Shown here piece after piece: positions 33,312 through 45,113 of a DNA stretch of 64,000 bases (its first letter is position 1; every line of letters begins with the position of its first letter). The notes under the pieces were generated by a model that did no database searches, was not told where the DNA came from, and saw nothing but the letters and a program-made list of their open reading frames with translations. The DNA is taken from positions 6,307,847 to 6,371,846 of the forward strand of contig NC_084597.1 of the NCBI RefSeq assembly GCF_033807715.1, in the 5' to 3' direction. Source of the stretch: Cololabis saira. Taxonomy: Eukaryota > Chordata > Actinopteri > Beloniformes > Belonidae. Position numbers and translations under genes: made by a program.

Positions 33312-34368
33312 TAGGGGTGTAACAATATATCGTGCCACGAAATTTTGCGATACAAAAACGTCACGATACGTGTTGTGGAGGTGACAAAGTGTATCGCGAT
33401 ATTGGGTTATTAATATTAATCTATTGTGTTGACTAGAAACGCGCATCCGACCGCGCGTGCCGACCGCGCGTGCCGACCGCGCCTCGACCCGCGGACCAAA
33501 ATCTTCCTCCACTCAGAAGAAACTAGTACCGCTTTGCGGTCCCATTTTGAGCTCTGAACCTTTACTTATGTAAGGCTGGTGTAGAGTTAAGCCTTACCTT
33601 ATTAAATTAAACCTTTTTCGGGTCGTGAGTAGGATAAACACGGGGAAACTTCTGCTGAGTTCCAGTGTACTTTAATGTCCCTCAACAGTGTAGGATTTTA
33701 GAACATCAACACAGCACCTAGTGCCGTACTGTGGCGTATCACTCCGCCCAATCTAAAACAGACTAATCACTACAGATAAACTGACTAGTGTCATTATAGT
33801 CCCTGATTTACATCAGAATATAAAGAATATATTTATAAAATAATGAACCCTGAATTACCAAAATAACCTTCTTAACAAAAATAAATCTCCTCTTACACTT
33901 ATAAGGTGAGCATGAATCAATCTTTTTTATGATGTAAAATTGTATGTATTTATTTACTTCTATTTATTTATTTAATTTTAGTTGTTACATTTCTGGAAAA
34001 GAAAAATGTCAAATCATACATGAGAGAAACTATTCAGTTTGTGGTAAAATATTTTTATTGTATGAAACTGAAGATCATAATGCAAACCTGACATTTACTT
34101 TTAGTTCAGTTTGTGGAAAATGGTTGGCCTGGCTTTCTCTTTAAAACTTAAACAGTTATAAAGCATTACAAACTGTAACAATAGGGCAAACGTACAGCAT
34201 TGTTTTGTATTTTGTGTCTTTCAAATAAAAGACAATTTTTTCCAGTCATATGTTCCTCATTCAAGGTTGTTAACAAAATACTGCTATAATATCGTATCGT
34301 ATTGTTATTGTGACCTCAATATCGTGTATCGTACCGTATCGTGAGATTAGTGTATCGTTACACCCCTA
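33312..34368 (+). mobile_element. hAT element (TAGGGGTGTAACAATA ends) inside BEL/Pao
   Basis: Starts TAGGGGTGTAACAATATATC and ends ATCGTTACACCCCTA. GCCGCTA flanks both sides (33305-33311 and 34369-34375), a 7-of-8 target duplication. Subterminal CGATA/TATCG words are repeated. There is no coding frame worth naming inside. Confidence 0.8.
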
Positions 34369-34375
34369 GCCGCTA

Positions 34376-34870
34376 GTGAACGAGCCTACTGTGCCGCTGC
34401 GTATTTATGCACAACCAAGCTGGATGGAACAATCACTGTGAGTTTAATCTCTGCTAAAACTGAAGTGGCTCCGCTAAAAAGGGTGACTTTATCCCAACTG
34501 GAACTGCCGGGAACTCTCATCTGTGCCAGACTTGGTAATTATCTGAGCAAGATCTTGAGTCTGAACAATGTTAAGTGTCATTTCTGGACTGACTGGATGA
34601 TCACCATTCATTGGACCAAGAGCAAAGCAAATGGAATCTGTTTGTGGCTAACAGAGTAGCGGAGATCCAAAGTCTAACGCTGATGGAGAACTGGAGACAT
34701 TGCATGGGAAAAGAAAATCCTGCAGATCACGGAACTCGTGCATTCAGTTCAGAGACACTTGTAAATGACAGGCTGTGGTGGAATGGACCGAGTTGGTTAA
34801 ACTCGGGCAATGCAACATCTGCGCAGGAAATGAACACGCCTCTACCGGCTGGTGAGTGTGTAGAGTATAA
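34376..34870 (+). pseudogene. BEL/Pao RNase H and connection fragment
   Basis: Reads AKTEVAPLKRVTLSQLELPG and ARLGNYLSKIL, then in the next frame NRVAEIQSLTLMENWRHCMG and KENPADHGTRAFSSETL followed by WWNGPSWL. These are the usual BEL/Pao RNase H to integrase landmarks (tvPrlEL..A, W.hv....NPADd.TRG, W..GP.wL). One frameshift near 34650. Confidence 0.75.
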
Positions 34871-35312
34871 GTTAGTTCTTTACTGCCAATGCCAATGATA
34901 TTTTCTCCCAGAATAAAACATTTGTTGTCAAGTGTTATTTGATTTCATTTGGTTATATGATTTCAAAAGAAGTTTTTGGGAAAAAAATGTTGGGAAAAAT
35001 TATAGTGTTGGACTTTGCAGACCACTTAAGAAATAAGATCAATGCTATTAGATACAGCATACATAATTACATACATAATTGGATCTTATTTGATCCCAGG
35101 GCGACATCTGGGTGATGTCTTGCCAATGAGCAAATGCTCTCCGTGCGACGTCTTTACGATTTAGGTTTGTTTCGTCAGCAGGAGACAGACGGGCCGAGAA
35201 GGAGCGGGTTCGTGGACCTGAACACTGACCTTCAGAGCAGCAGCGTCCACTTTAGTCCTGCTCCTGGAGTCCTGGCTCGGATCCCGGTCCATCTCCGGAC
35301 CCTGGTTCTGAT

Positions 35313-35350
35313 CCCGGTCCTGGATCTGATCCTGGTTCTGATCCGGGTCC
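35313..35350 (-). repeat. Short VNTR (30-bp unit), left arm
   Basis: About one full and one partial copy of the unit GATCAGAACCAGGATCAGAT plus CCAGGACCGG (complement strand). The other arm has four full units at 49761-49880. Confidence 0.8.
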
Positions 35351-35416
35351 ATCACCCTGGCTCGGATCCCGGTCTGTCTGCAAACCTCGGCTGTAAGAAT
35401 ATCAAAATATATATGA

Positions 35417-35417
<1 letters not shown>

Positions 35418-35476
<59 letters not shown>
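35418..35476 (+). repeat. (AAT)n microsatellite, left arm
   Basis: About 19 uninterrupted AAT/ATA units. The shorter counterpart on the opposite strand in the other arm is at 49629-49665. Confidence 0.95.
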
Positions 35477-35477
<1 letters not shown>

Positions 35478-35748
35478 TAAAATATCAAAACTATCAAATT
35501 ATGCTACCCCAGAAATATTGATTTAAAATGGATTTGTAGTATTTGATCCTTCAAAATACACGACCCATGACATGAATTGCATTACACTTTGTGAACATTA
35601 TACGATGAAGAGGGAAAAAAAACAATTCTATCACTTTATTTGATATTCATTCCCCTTTCATTAACCAGGCAGGTCATTAAGAACACATTCTTGTTTACAA
35701 TGACGGCCTGGCAAGAGACAAGAGACACTTGGGAGAAAAGGAAGTGGG

Positions 35749-35958
35749 CTAGGGAGTAAAACACAGTAAAATTGTAGCTCTACAAAGGTAGAAAACCATT
35801 AGGTAGCATTTCTTGTACACTTTAGTATGGGCAGTTTTCTTGGTTGGAATACAGTTTAAACAAGGACGCGATTTTCTGTAAAATAGACATTTCCCCAGAG
35901 GAGCTGACGCCACACTTGCGAGAGGGTTTTGTGGACTGGAAGCAGCTGCGTCAGGCAT
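35749..35958 (-). CDS. Small conserved ORF of unknown function, left-arm copy
   Basis: 69 codons from MPDAAASSPQNPLASVASAP to ATILLCFTP, with CLFYRKSRPCLNCIPTKK in the middle (two Cys close together, basic). The other arm (48492-48710) keeps the same frame with only three substitutions in 69 residues and three extra leading residues (MAN). I do not recognise it. It may be the first exon of a transposon gene; the bases GTAGAG after YLC could be a coincidental splice site. Function unknown. Confidence 0.35.
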   Translation of the reverse strand: MPDAAASSPQNPLASVASAPLGKCLFYRKSRPCLNCIPTKKTAHTKVYKKCYLMVFYLCRATILLCFTP

Positions 35959-36025
35959 GTTTGTTTGTTTTCTCCTTAAAAGTTTTTATAAGTCCGCTTT
36001 TCATGGGACAATACGGCACACCCAT

Positions 36026-37114
36026 TTTTGTCCTGGCCCACCCAAAAAAATATTTCTACCTACGCCACTGTGTTGTAGTATACAGGCTGAGAAATACTTA
36101 AAGAAACGCCTGTTACACCCACAGAGTGCAAGCTGACTCATAGGGTGACATATTTTAGAAAATCATTAATTCTGAAAGAATAAAAAAAAAACGGAAATGT
36201 GAGTCGGCTGATCGTCAGTGGCTTTTACTGGTCCCAGTGTTAACTGAACTTATTTGGACCAATACAAATGACAATATAACAATAACAATATAATATCCAA
36301 TCTAAAAAAAAAATCTCAATATTTCAAAATACGCTAATAACAATACATTCACTAAGTATTTCAATGTAAAATCAATAGGCTAATAGAATCACAATAAACA
36401 TAAAATAGGTGGTTATGAATAAACGTAGGCTATTAAAAATGATCAATTCTATATTTATGTTATCTACCATTCTTATTATTATCTATAAAAAACAATGATA
36501 TTATCCCCTTATGCCTTTAGTCACACAATTACATCAATAATATCAGGGGTGCATATCCGATGTCAGGATTGGGGGGAACACCAACGTGATTTTATTTTTT
36601 AATTTTTTGCCAATATGCAACTCATACCATGCCATAAATTGGTAAAGGCTCGCCAAAAAATACTGCACAGGGAATCATTTATTGTTTATTTGTCCTAAAC
36701 AGCCAACAGTGTGTGTCACTGCTTATATTCGTAAATCATCATTTTAAGGATTTTGGGCATGTAGTGTCTACTCATCTCAAATTCTTCTCACCATCTTCCT
36801 TTTATCCTATGGGACGACTTTATGCACGATCAATTGATATATGGATGAAATATGGAGCCCTAAACAAGTTGTTTAAACTAACTGATCATGTTTTAACACA
36901 GTTATGGTGGTAAACAGTTCTAAAAAAAAAAAAAAGGACCCATTGCTAAGAGCACAATAAACACGGCCCAAGTTTACCCAACATCAAATTATTTACATAA
37001 ATGTCCATGTTCGTTTTCATCTGTCATTTTCCAGGACTCCCTGGAAGAAGAGATCCTGTATCTTAATAGGCTAACTCTTCTTGTCTGTATAAATCTTCTT
37101 ATCTGTATCTAGAC
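36026..37114. other. Unassigned AT-rich DNA
   Basis: No homology to the other arm. At 36200-36240 a partial copy of the GTCGGCTGATCGTCAGTGGC phrase seen in the two promoter regions (38440 and 46505) occurs, suggesting repeat origin. Otherwise nothing is visible. Confidence 0.4.
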
Positions 37115-37884
37115 CAGTACTGGAGTTGAGGGGGGATGAGGGGGATGGCATCCCCCCCTGAAATAAAAAGGGTCCAAATCATCCCCCCTGTAAAACTGCC
37201 ATCCCCCCTTTCCATCCCTTATGTCATTTCATCAATGAATGAGGTTTTACTGCTATTTCAACATTTAGAGTCATCACCAGAAAAATAACACCAGAAAAAT
37301 AACTTATTTGACAATTTTCACCTGTTTCAAGTAAATTTTCACTTGAAATAAGTAGGAAAATCTGCCAGTGGGACAAGATTTATCTTCTCATTACAAGCAA
37401 AACAATCTTGTTCCACTGGCAGAATTTTCTACTTATTTCAAGTGAAAATCTACTTGAAACAGGTGAAAATTGTTTTTTTCCAGTGATGAGTATTGTTTTA
37501 AGTGTAATAAGATTTTTTTACTGATTTTTTACTGAATGAGACATTTTAACTAGAAATAAGACACATATTATTGTTAAGATTTTGAGTTTTTGCAGTGATC
37601 CATTTTACTTATCCTGTGAAGGACAGAGTCATATTGATAAGTTCAGAAAAGTGTTTTTTATTGTTGTGTTTTGATGTATTTGATGTAAGCCCAGTGGATA
37701 TTTAAAGCTTACAGAAGGCTGCATTTAACTGCTGCTATGTCATTCCTGCAGTATTTCTGCAGCTGTTTTGGTCACTGTTATTATTTGTAATATATTATAT
37801 TATTTGTAATAAGCACAAATTATCTGTCCCCATATGATAAAATCCACCATCCCCCCTGATTTCTCTTTTACAACTCGAGTACTG
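37115..37884 (-). mobile_element. hAT MITE, copy 3, perfect target duplication
   Basis: Runs from CAGTACTGGAGTTGAGGGGG to CTCGAGTACTG and is flanked on both sides by ATCTAGAC (37107-37114 and 37885-37892). It is opposite in orientation to copy 1 and has the same internal foldback. Confidence 0.9.
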
Positions 37885-38425
37885 ATCTAGACAACTCATG
37901 GATAATACAACTTGACAATGAATTCATATTCATTCATTTATATAGTCATTCATTTAGAGAAGAGACAACAAAATCATGAAAATTATCAATAAAATGTACC
38001 CATGTTGCCCTAATCTCTCCCATTTATCCTCTTTGTTAACATGTGACGTGTTACAGCGTGCGCGCTGCCTGGTTGCCTTGGCAACGGTAAACTACAGCGC
38101 TGATATTCAGCTGGTGGGAAATTAATAACCGTTAGGAGAAAATTAATAAAACACAGAAAAATATAAACAACAAAACACTCTAAAATTATATCGTACTCAT
38201 ATATATGTATCAGTTGAGTCAGGCAAACGTCATATCCGACTCCGATTGACAGTTGTAACATTAATTTGACCAAAACCAACTCACCGTAACCGGCGAGCTG
38301 CTGCTTTAGAAACCAAACTAGTACAAATACCGCTGACTAAATACACGTTATAATGCGACAGTACACTAAATAAAAAGCTAACAATATTGACCAACTGTAG
38401 TAATGTTTATATAACATTTACCCAC

Positions 38426-38541
38426 CTGAAAGAAGTCGGTTGATCGTCAGTGTCTTTTACTGCAACCAGTGTTAATATATAATAATAGGCTATATATTAT
38501 AACGGCCAACTGAAGAATTCAGCGCAGCCACAGCTTTTATA
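38426..38541 (-). promoter_or_regulatory. TATA-type promoter and first-exon candidate, left arm
   Basis: On the minus strand TATAAAAGCT (38541-38532) is followed by about 105 bases ending in a splice donor CTTTCAG|GTGGGT (38426/38425). The mirror copy in the other arm is at 46421-46531. Both point away from the centre of the inverted repeat. The gene or element served is unknown. Confidence 0.5.
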
Positions 38542-38795
38542 CCCCCAGCTGGTCTCGTGCCTTTTATACTAAAAAATAAAATAAGAAATTTTTAGAATTG
38601 AATCAGGGTGTTTGTAAATATGCAATATAAGAGCTATGTGTATAAAATAACATATTTAAGTGAGCAGGCAATTATTTATTGTAGCGGCCCGCTTTGCGGA
38701 GCCTTAAGTAATATCCTATGTGAAAAATTAAATGAAATTTTTTTTATTAAAATAAAATAAACAAAATTAAAATGAATAAAATAAAAATAAAATAC

Positions 38796-39110
38796 CCTTC
38801 CTCTCTTTCTTCCTCCTTTTTATCTATTTATTTACTTTTCCTTTGTTTTTGGTTTTTTTTTGGGTTTTTTTTGCTTTGGGTTTTTTGTTTTCTTTTTTTT
38901 CGCCCCCTTTTTATTAATCTATTTTTTAATTTATACTGTGTAGCTTTAATACTTAAATATTACTTAAAATAATTTTCATTTATTTGTCATTATTTTGTGT
39001 GGATTTTTTGTTCTATTCTTAATTTTAAAAAAGGAGGTAGACTGTATATCTTTTTATTTGTTTATTCCTGTTCTACTGTGCCTTACCCCCTAATAAAATA
39101 TTTTTAAAAA
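38796..39110 (+). mobile_element. Left-arm-specific retroelement insertion with 20-bp duplication
   Basis: ATAAAATAAAAATAAAATAC at 38776-38795 is repeated exactly at 39111-39130, and the other arm has a single uninterrupted version. The insert is pyrimidine-rich at the left and ends in an A-rich tail, like a 5'-truncated LINE. It has no coding content. Confidence 0.75.
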
Positions 39111-39179
39111 ATAAAATAAAAATAAAATACCCTATGTGCCAGACTACTACTGCTGTTGTTATTGTTGTTACAGTATCTT

Positions 39180-39310
39180 TGTTTTATAAAGGGGAGGCAT
39201 TTTCATAAGCCTTTTTGGCTTCCATCTCTCCTGCACAATGCTTAATTTGACCATTGTTTTTACTGTTTGTTCCGTTTTATGTGCAAATAAACTAAACTAA
39301 ACTAAACTTT
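39180..39310 (+). mobile_element. LINE 3' tail shared by both arms
   Basis: GGGGAGGCATTTTCATAAGC followed by ATGCTTAATTTGACC and the tail TGCAAATAAACTAAACTAAAC. The mirror copy is at 44820-44945. It inserted before the duplication. Confidence 0.6.
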
Positions 39311-39727
39311 GATTATTATATACATATTACTTTTCATTCAAAGTAAGTTTTTAAAAAGAAATGTAACTTTGTCAGAGAAAGCTAAGTGAAAGGGTAAACA
39401 GCCTGACATCTAGCAGCATCTTTTGTGCCCCAGTGCCACACATCCATCTCCATCCTGCTCCTCCAGCATTAGTTTTTCCCCTATTATAATCTAATCATTT
39501 TAAAAAAGCATTCTTGTTCCTCTCCTAATTGAGTTGGCACTAGCCTCGCACATCTGTATGACCCGTCAGCGAATAACAGAAAAACATGAGTCACATGACA
39601 AATTAAAAGAGAATTTTATTTTTTATTTGTATTTTTTAATCATTTTCTAGTGTGGGATATTTTATTTCATTTTGTTTTAATTGTATGTATTATTATTATT
39701 ATTTATTGCTGCGTATTATCTGTAGCG

Positions 39728-40079
39728 GCTAAGCCCAAAACTTAAAGCCACTGAGGGGCTGCATAGACAGGCTAGATTTAATTGACGCGCTTGCTGCTCT
39801 ACTGAACTTTGTGTCTGATGAAACAAATGACCTTTACGATTCACTTCTTTTGTGATGTTCTTTTATTTATCACCTTTTCACCACTACCAAACAAAGTGAC
39901 AGAGCGGAGCGGAGCAGAGCAGAGCGGTCAAAAAACTATATGCTCCTCCGTCTAGCAACACCTGCCAGCTGATTGAAAGCTCTCACCTTTATACTAATTA
40001 CAAGGAGGAAGTGAGGACACCTACTGGCCCAATTTGGTATCATACAAACACACACCCACATAGAAATGGCTCCTACAAT
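39728..40079. other. Unassigned DNA in the loop of the inverted repeat
   Basis: A short GGAGCGGAGCAGAGCAGAGC run lies near 39905. No frame or repeat match beyond that is visible to me. Confidence 0.4.
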
Positions 40080-40345
40080 TATTAATATTACTATTATTAT
40101 TATCATCATCGTCATTATTACTATTATTATTATTTTGTGTAGACTAATGATACTTAATTTGTTCTTTTTGTATATTCTATTCTGTTAAAAGGTGGGCAAG
40201 ATAAACTTTATGCTTCAAGCCCAGACCTTTGCGGTCAAAATAATCACAATGTTGACCAGGGAAAAACCTGTGTTATCTTGTTTGTTCATTTTTATGTTTG
40301 TGATTGACCGAAATAAATATTAACTAACTAACTATTTATTTATTA
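40080..40345 (+). mobile_element. LINE 3' end, same family as 2017-2262
   Basis: Shares GGTGGGCAAGATAAACTTTA, TCACAATGTTGACCAGGGAA and the ending GACCGAAATAAATATTAACT followed by (AACT)n. Only the untranslated tail survives. Confidence 0.75.
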
Positions 40346-40954
40346 ATATATTTAAGTATTCATTGTCTTCCTTTCCCTTTATGCAATCTCAATTAATAGG
40401 AGGTGTAATTGTTCTCTCAATCTGATGTCCTATGTTTCCATCTGAGTTTGTCATTGACTCAGTGTTAAATAAAGTTTTCAAAACAACACATTCTACGTTT
40501 GTGGACACTGAACAGAGAGTGTGGTCTGAGTCCAGTATATGTATATGTATATATGTCTATGAGTCCAGGGAGCAGCTCGGTTCCTGCTGCAGTTCTGGTC
40601 CGGGACGGCGGGAGCTGCTCCAGCTGCAGGAACAGAGGAAGGAGTGATGATGCTCCATCACCATGGATCTATAAGTCCATCACCGACGCTGAAGCAGCAG
40701 CAGCTGAACATGGATGCAGCTGAAGCGGTGGGGGCGGGGCTTATTCATGTGACCCTGATGACGTCTGAAGCGGTGGGGGCGGGGCTTCTTCTTCATTCAG
40801 ACCGTGTCAGCTGATGCTCCGCCTGGAAACTCCAAGCTTTATTTCAATTGAAGCAACAACAACACAGAGAGATATTATTAGCGGCTACACTCGTCTCCCT
40901 CGTACTGGGAGACCAAACAATAAAAGACTGAAACACGGCAAAATCACACACATG
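40346..40954. other. Unassigned DNA with GC boxes
   Basis: AATAAA near 40470. A purine-rich block with many CAGCAGC words lies at 40560-40720. Two direct copies of CTGAAGCGGTGGGGGCGGGG at 40721 and 40767 are Sp1-like GC boxes. At 40811-40853 is a stretch shared with 6518-6558. No reliable gene. Confidence 0.4.
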
Positions 40955-41669
40955 CAGTACTGGAGTTGAGGGGGGATGAAGGGGAATGGCATCCCCTCCT
41001 GAAATAAAAACAGTTAAAATCATCCCCCCTGTAAAACTGCCATCCCTCCTTTCCATCCCTTATGTCATTTCATCAATTAATATGGTTTTACTGCTATTTC
41101 AAAATTTAGAGTCATCACCAGAAAAATAACACCAGAAAAATAACTTATTTGACCATTTTCACCTGTTTCAAGTAAACTTTCACTCGAAATAAGTAGAAAA
41201 ATCTGTCTATTTATCTTTTTATTACAAGCAAAAAAATATTTTTCCACTGGCAGATTTTTCTACTTATTTCAAGTGAAAATCTATTTGAAACAGGTGAAAA
41301 TTAAGATTTTATTTCACTAAAATTAGACATTTTAACTAGAAATAAGACAAATATTCTTGTTAAGATTTTGAGTTTTTGCAGTGATCCATTTTACTTATCC
41401 TGTGAAGGACAGAGTCATATTGATAAGTTCAGAAAAGTGTTTTTTATTGTTGTGTTTTGATGTATTTGATGTAAGCCCAGTGGATATTTAAAGCTTACAG
41501 AAGGCTGCATTTAACTGCTGCTATGTCATTCCTGCAGTATTTCTGCAGGTGTTTTGGTCAGTGCTATTATTTGTAATATATTATATTATTTGTAATCAGC
41601 ATAAATTATCTTTCCCCATGTGATAAAATCCTCCATCCCCCCTGATTTTTTTTTACAACTCGAGTACTG
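40955..41669 (-). mobile_element. hAT MITE, copy 4, perfect target duplication
   Basis: CAGTACTGGAGTTGAGGGGG at the left and CTCGAGTACTG at the right, with CACACATG on both sides (40947-40954 and 41670-41677). The internal foldback is slightly eroded. Confidence 0.9.
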
Positions 41670-42539
41670 CACACATGAAATACATAAATCCACAGTTAGT
41701 GAAGGAAACCTCCAAAAATGTATTTATTTTTTTAATAATCTTTTTATTGGTCTTTTTTAGGCAGTAACAAAATGGTACAAACACAGATATCAAAACCAAC
41801 CCTATCAAGTATGCCTGTAGGAACAAAAAAAGGCAGCTGAGGCCGCTTGCTGACGCGTCACTCAAAAAAGGGGAAAATAAAAGTCAGTTGAATTGGTTCT
41901 TAAAATGATCCAGGTTTATTGTAACAAAAAGATCAAAAGGCAGCAATCAATTATTATAATGCAAAAATTAAAATAACAAACAATGAATATTTGTATCTGA
42001 ATAATATCTGAATATCTGAAGCAAAACGGTGACGGTCAACAAAAAATATATCAGCCTACTAAATGAACACTTTCCTTTGTCTTCCACCCGCCACCACACA
42101 ATCAAACCAACCAACCAACAAATTAAAGCCACACCTATAAGCCCCAACATGATGACGTAACATAAGTATCATTTCTATCATTTAAACTTATCCATAACTT
42201 AAACTTAAAGTACCATTATAATTAAGCAAAGCAAAAATATGTTATTTTTAGCTGCTACAATGCCATTATTAAACCCCAACCCACCTCACGATTGCATGGC
42301 TGTACAAGATAATATATAGATGTGCAGAGAGAGAGAGAGAGAGAAAAAAACAAAGAAACAAAAACAAAACAAAAGAAAAACAACAGGACAAACTTGAATT
42401 ATTCTGACACTCTGAGGAGTATAAGGTTGTGTAGAATGTAGTTTATGTCTTTATGTTTGGTTAACAATGTGGGAGATTTAATTTGAGGAATCAAACGAGA
42501 TGAGAGATGAGGTGAATGAGCGAACTTGGGGAGCTAGGA
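41670..42539. other. AT-rich DNA, probably L1 3' tail on the minus strand
   Basis: T-rich then A-rich DNA with a (GA)n run near 42326-42345 and long A-rich tracts at 42345-42385. Continues into L1 ORF2 sequence at 42540. No frame. Confidence 0.35.
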
Positions 42540-42818
42540 GCTTGTTAGCCTTTTCTCCATACTACAAATTTGTGGCGACTCTTCAGCAGCAATTGTTCTT
42601 CTTTGGAAGTTGATAGTAGATTATATTCCGCCTGAAGGCGCAGCCTCTCCTTATACAACTCGGGGTCAGGTGATTGAGCATATTGTTCGTCCAATCTAAG
42701 AATCGCCTGCGATAGCTCTTTAAGTTTAGCGACCTCATGTTTCCTATTATTAGACGAATAGGAAATAATCTGGCCTCGGATGTATGCCTTGAGAGCCTCC
42801 CATAAGGTTGATCTAGAT
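42540..42818 (-). pseudogene. L1 ORF2 linker fragment
   Basis: The minus strand reads LWEALKAYIRGQIISYSSNN and RKHEVAKLKELSQAILRLDE, then EEQLLLKSRHKF. This is the coiled linker between endonuclease and reverse transcriptase of fish L1. It is cut at the left and by the next element at the right. Confidence 0.65.
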
Positions 42819-43260
42819 CAGGGGTCGGCAACCCAAAATGTCGAAAGAGCCATATTGGACCAAAAACACAAAAAACAAATATGTCTGGAGCCGCAAAAAA
42901 TGAAAAGTCTTGTATTAGAATGAAGGCAAATGGCAAAAGGTGAAAAAGTCGAAATGTTGAGAAAAAAGTCGAAATGTCAAGAAAAAGGTCAAAATTTCGA
43001 GAAAAGAGTCGAAATGTTGAGAAAAAAGTCTAAATGTCGAGGAAATAGTCGAAATGTCGACAAAAAAGTCTAAATGTCGAGATTAAAAAAGAAAGGAAAA
43101 AGGAAGAAAATAAGAGAAAAAAGGAAAAAAATAAGAAAAAAAGAAAAAAATAAGAAAAAAAGGAAAAAAAAAGTCAAACATTTTTGAAAAAGCTCCAGGA
43201 GCCACTAGGGCCGCGCTAAAGAGCCGCATGTGGCTCTAGAGCCGCGGGTTGCCGACCCCG
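42819..43260 (+). mobile_element. hAT-like CAGGGGTCGGCAACCC element with internal minisatellite
   Basis: Left end CAGGGGTCGGCAACCCAAAA, right end GGGTTGCCGACCCC (last bases eroded). Inside, from about 42945 to 43085, are about seven imperfect copies of a 20-base unit containing GTCGAAATGTCGA, followed by a GGAAAAA-rich tract. The family relative, in the other orientation, is at 51058-51661. Confidence 0.75.
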
Positions 43261-43810
43261 ATTTACTCCTTACATTTTCACGCAATTATCTGTACTTTTT
43301 ACTCCTTACATTTTAAAAACAGCCTTCATTTCTGCCTTTAAAAAAAAACTATCCAGTTAAATTGCTCCATCCGGATAGAGTGAATTTGGTTGTGGTTGTT
43401 TCAGATGTTCTTGTCCAGTTTTGTTCTTACATCCGTTCCCTCAGATTCCTGCAACTAAACTTGGATGTACATTCCAATAAAGGTTAGGATAAATGATAAC
43501 ATGAACATGAAGTTTGACTTTTTGCACCATTACAATACTTATAGGCAACTAGTCATCATATCTCCTGCTCTCTGAAACACATGTTAATGCTCAATAGTAC
43601 ACATATATGCTTCTTTAATATATTTGCATTATACTAAGATGCATTCATTTTCAATGGCTTTTGTCCTTAATGGCTTTTTTCCCCCTTACATTACTTTTAC
43701 TTTTATACTTTAAGTAGTTTTGAAACCAGTACTTTTATACTTTTACTTGAGTAAAAAACTTGAGTTGATACTTCAACTTCTACAGGAGTATTTTTAAACT
43801 CTAGTATTTA
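43261..43810 (-). mobile_element. Tol2-like hAT remnant
   Basis: Contains GTACTTTTTACTCCTTACAT and ACTTTTATACTTTTACTTGA followed by GAGTAAAAAACTTGAGTTGA, the repetitive subterminal words of Tol2-type elements. Neither terminus (CAGAGGTG-like) is in place and there is no frame. Confidence 0.6.
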
Positions 43811-44028
43811 TAGATACTGATACGGAGATCTGTCCGGTGTAGTTTTATCTGGGGTTTCCAGGTGATGTCCAGCAGTCTTCTGCAGAAGAGAAGAAAACAA
43901 GTCCAGAATCACATCTTTCCTCTTTTCCATATTCTCTTGGAGATTCTTGTCCAGCCTGCTCACCTCACTCCTGCAGTTGGTCCGTTTACCAACCCAATAG
44001 TCTGATTTGAAGGTTTGCAGCATCAGTG
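43808..44028 (-). CDS. Exon-like ORF, unrecognised
   Basis: After an acceptor-like TTTATTTCCAAG the minus strand is open from 44028 to a TAA at 43808, about 73 codons. It reads LMLQTFKSDYWVGKRTNC, RSEVSRLDKNLQENMEKRKD and VILDLFSSLLQKTAGHHLE. It is helical and charged, unlike the surrounding transposon debris, and could be a displaced host exon. I cannot name it. Confidence 0.3.
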
Positions 44029-44819
44029 CTTGGAAATAAAGAGATAAATAGAAACATGAATGCATCAATTTAATAGAATATGGAGATGGGTAGAAGTCAG
44101 TCTTGCACACATTTAGCTGCTATCTCACCTCTGACATTTTAACAATACTTAAGTAAAGAAAAGTAAAAAACAGAAAAGAAATGTCAGTGACAGAACTCGT
44201 GTCCTTTATGTATGTAGGAATTGTTTCAGCTGTTTTTTCATTCCCTGTTACGATGTTTCCATCTAGTGGTGACTTTCAGGTACTGCAGAGACTGTAGGAC
44301 TCAGCGCCAAATACTGAATGTAAAATACATTCAATACAAAACCAAAATACATCTCTGATCTCCTTTTTTCTCATGGTGTGAACCATGTGTGTGAACCACC
44401 TACTTCCAGCTACAAATAATAATAATGATAATAAGCAGCAATAAATAATAATAATAAATAACATTAAAACAAAATAAAAGAACATATCCCACATTAGAAA
44501 ATGAATAAAAAATAATTAAAAAAAAATTCTCTTTTAATTTGTAATGTTTCTCTGTTATTCGCTGACGGGTCATACAGATGTGCGAGGCTAGTGCCAATTC
44601 AATTAGGAGAGGAACAAGAATGCTTTTTTAAAATGATTAGATAATAATACAGGATAAACTAATGCTGGAGGAGCAGGATGGAGATGTGTGGCACTGGGGC
44701 ACAAAAGATGCTGCTAGATGTCAGGCTGTTTACCCTTTCACTTAGCTTTCTCTGACAAAGTTACATTTCTTTTTAAAAACTTACTTTGAATGAAAAGTAA
44801 TATGTATATAATAATCAAA

Positions 44820-44945
44820 GTTTAGTTTAGTTTAGTTTATTTGCACATAAAACAGAACAAACAGTAAAAACAATGGTCAAATTAAGCATTGTGCAGGAGA
44901 GATGGAAGCCAAAAAGGCTTATGAAAATGCCTCCCCTTTATAAAA
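44820..44945 (-). mobile_element. LINE 3' tail, right-arm copy
   Basis: (TTTAG)n head followed by TTTATTTGCACATAAAACAG. It is the reverse complement of 39180-39310. Confidence 0.6.
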
Positions 44946-45113
44946 CAAACATACTGTAACAACAATAACAACAGCAGTAGTAGTGTGGCACATAGGGTAT
45001 TTTATTTTTATTTTATTCATTTTAATTTTATTTATTTTAATTTAATTTAATTTTTCACATAGGATATTACTTAAAGGCTCTGCAAAGCAGGCCGCTACAA
45101 TAAATAATTGCCT

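Larger units (their letters stand above)
31005..34870 (+). mobile_element. BEL/Pao LTR-retrotransposon remnant with two nested insertions
   Basis: Plus-strand pieces follow the BEL/Pao order: gag (31005-31340), reverse transcriptase (32499-33230) and RNase H/connection (34376-34870). A TTAA element (31365-32494) and a hAT (33312-34368) interrupt it. Much of gag-pol, the LTRs and the integrase are missing. Confidence 0.7.
35074..36025 (+). repeat. Inner left arm, part 1, of the inverted duplication
   Basis: Reverse complement of about 48432-50120. It includes the CAGGGCGACATCTGGGTGAT block, the VNTR, an (AAT)n run and a small conserved ORF. The other arm carries an extra LINE insertion (48866-49506). 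Confidence 0.85.
38018..39727 (+). repeat. Inner left arm, part 2, of the inverted duplication
   Basis: Reverse complement of about 44405-46955, with the CTGCCTGGTTGCC word, the promoter region, a LINE tail and the GCACTAGCCTCGCACATCTG block all in mirrored order. It carries an arm-specific insertion at 38796-39110. Confidence 0.85.
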
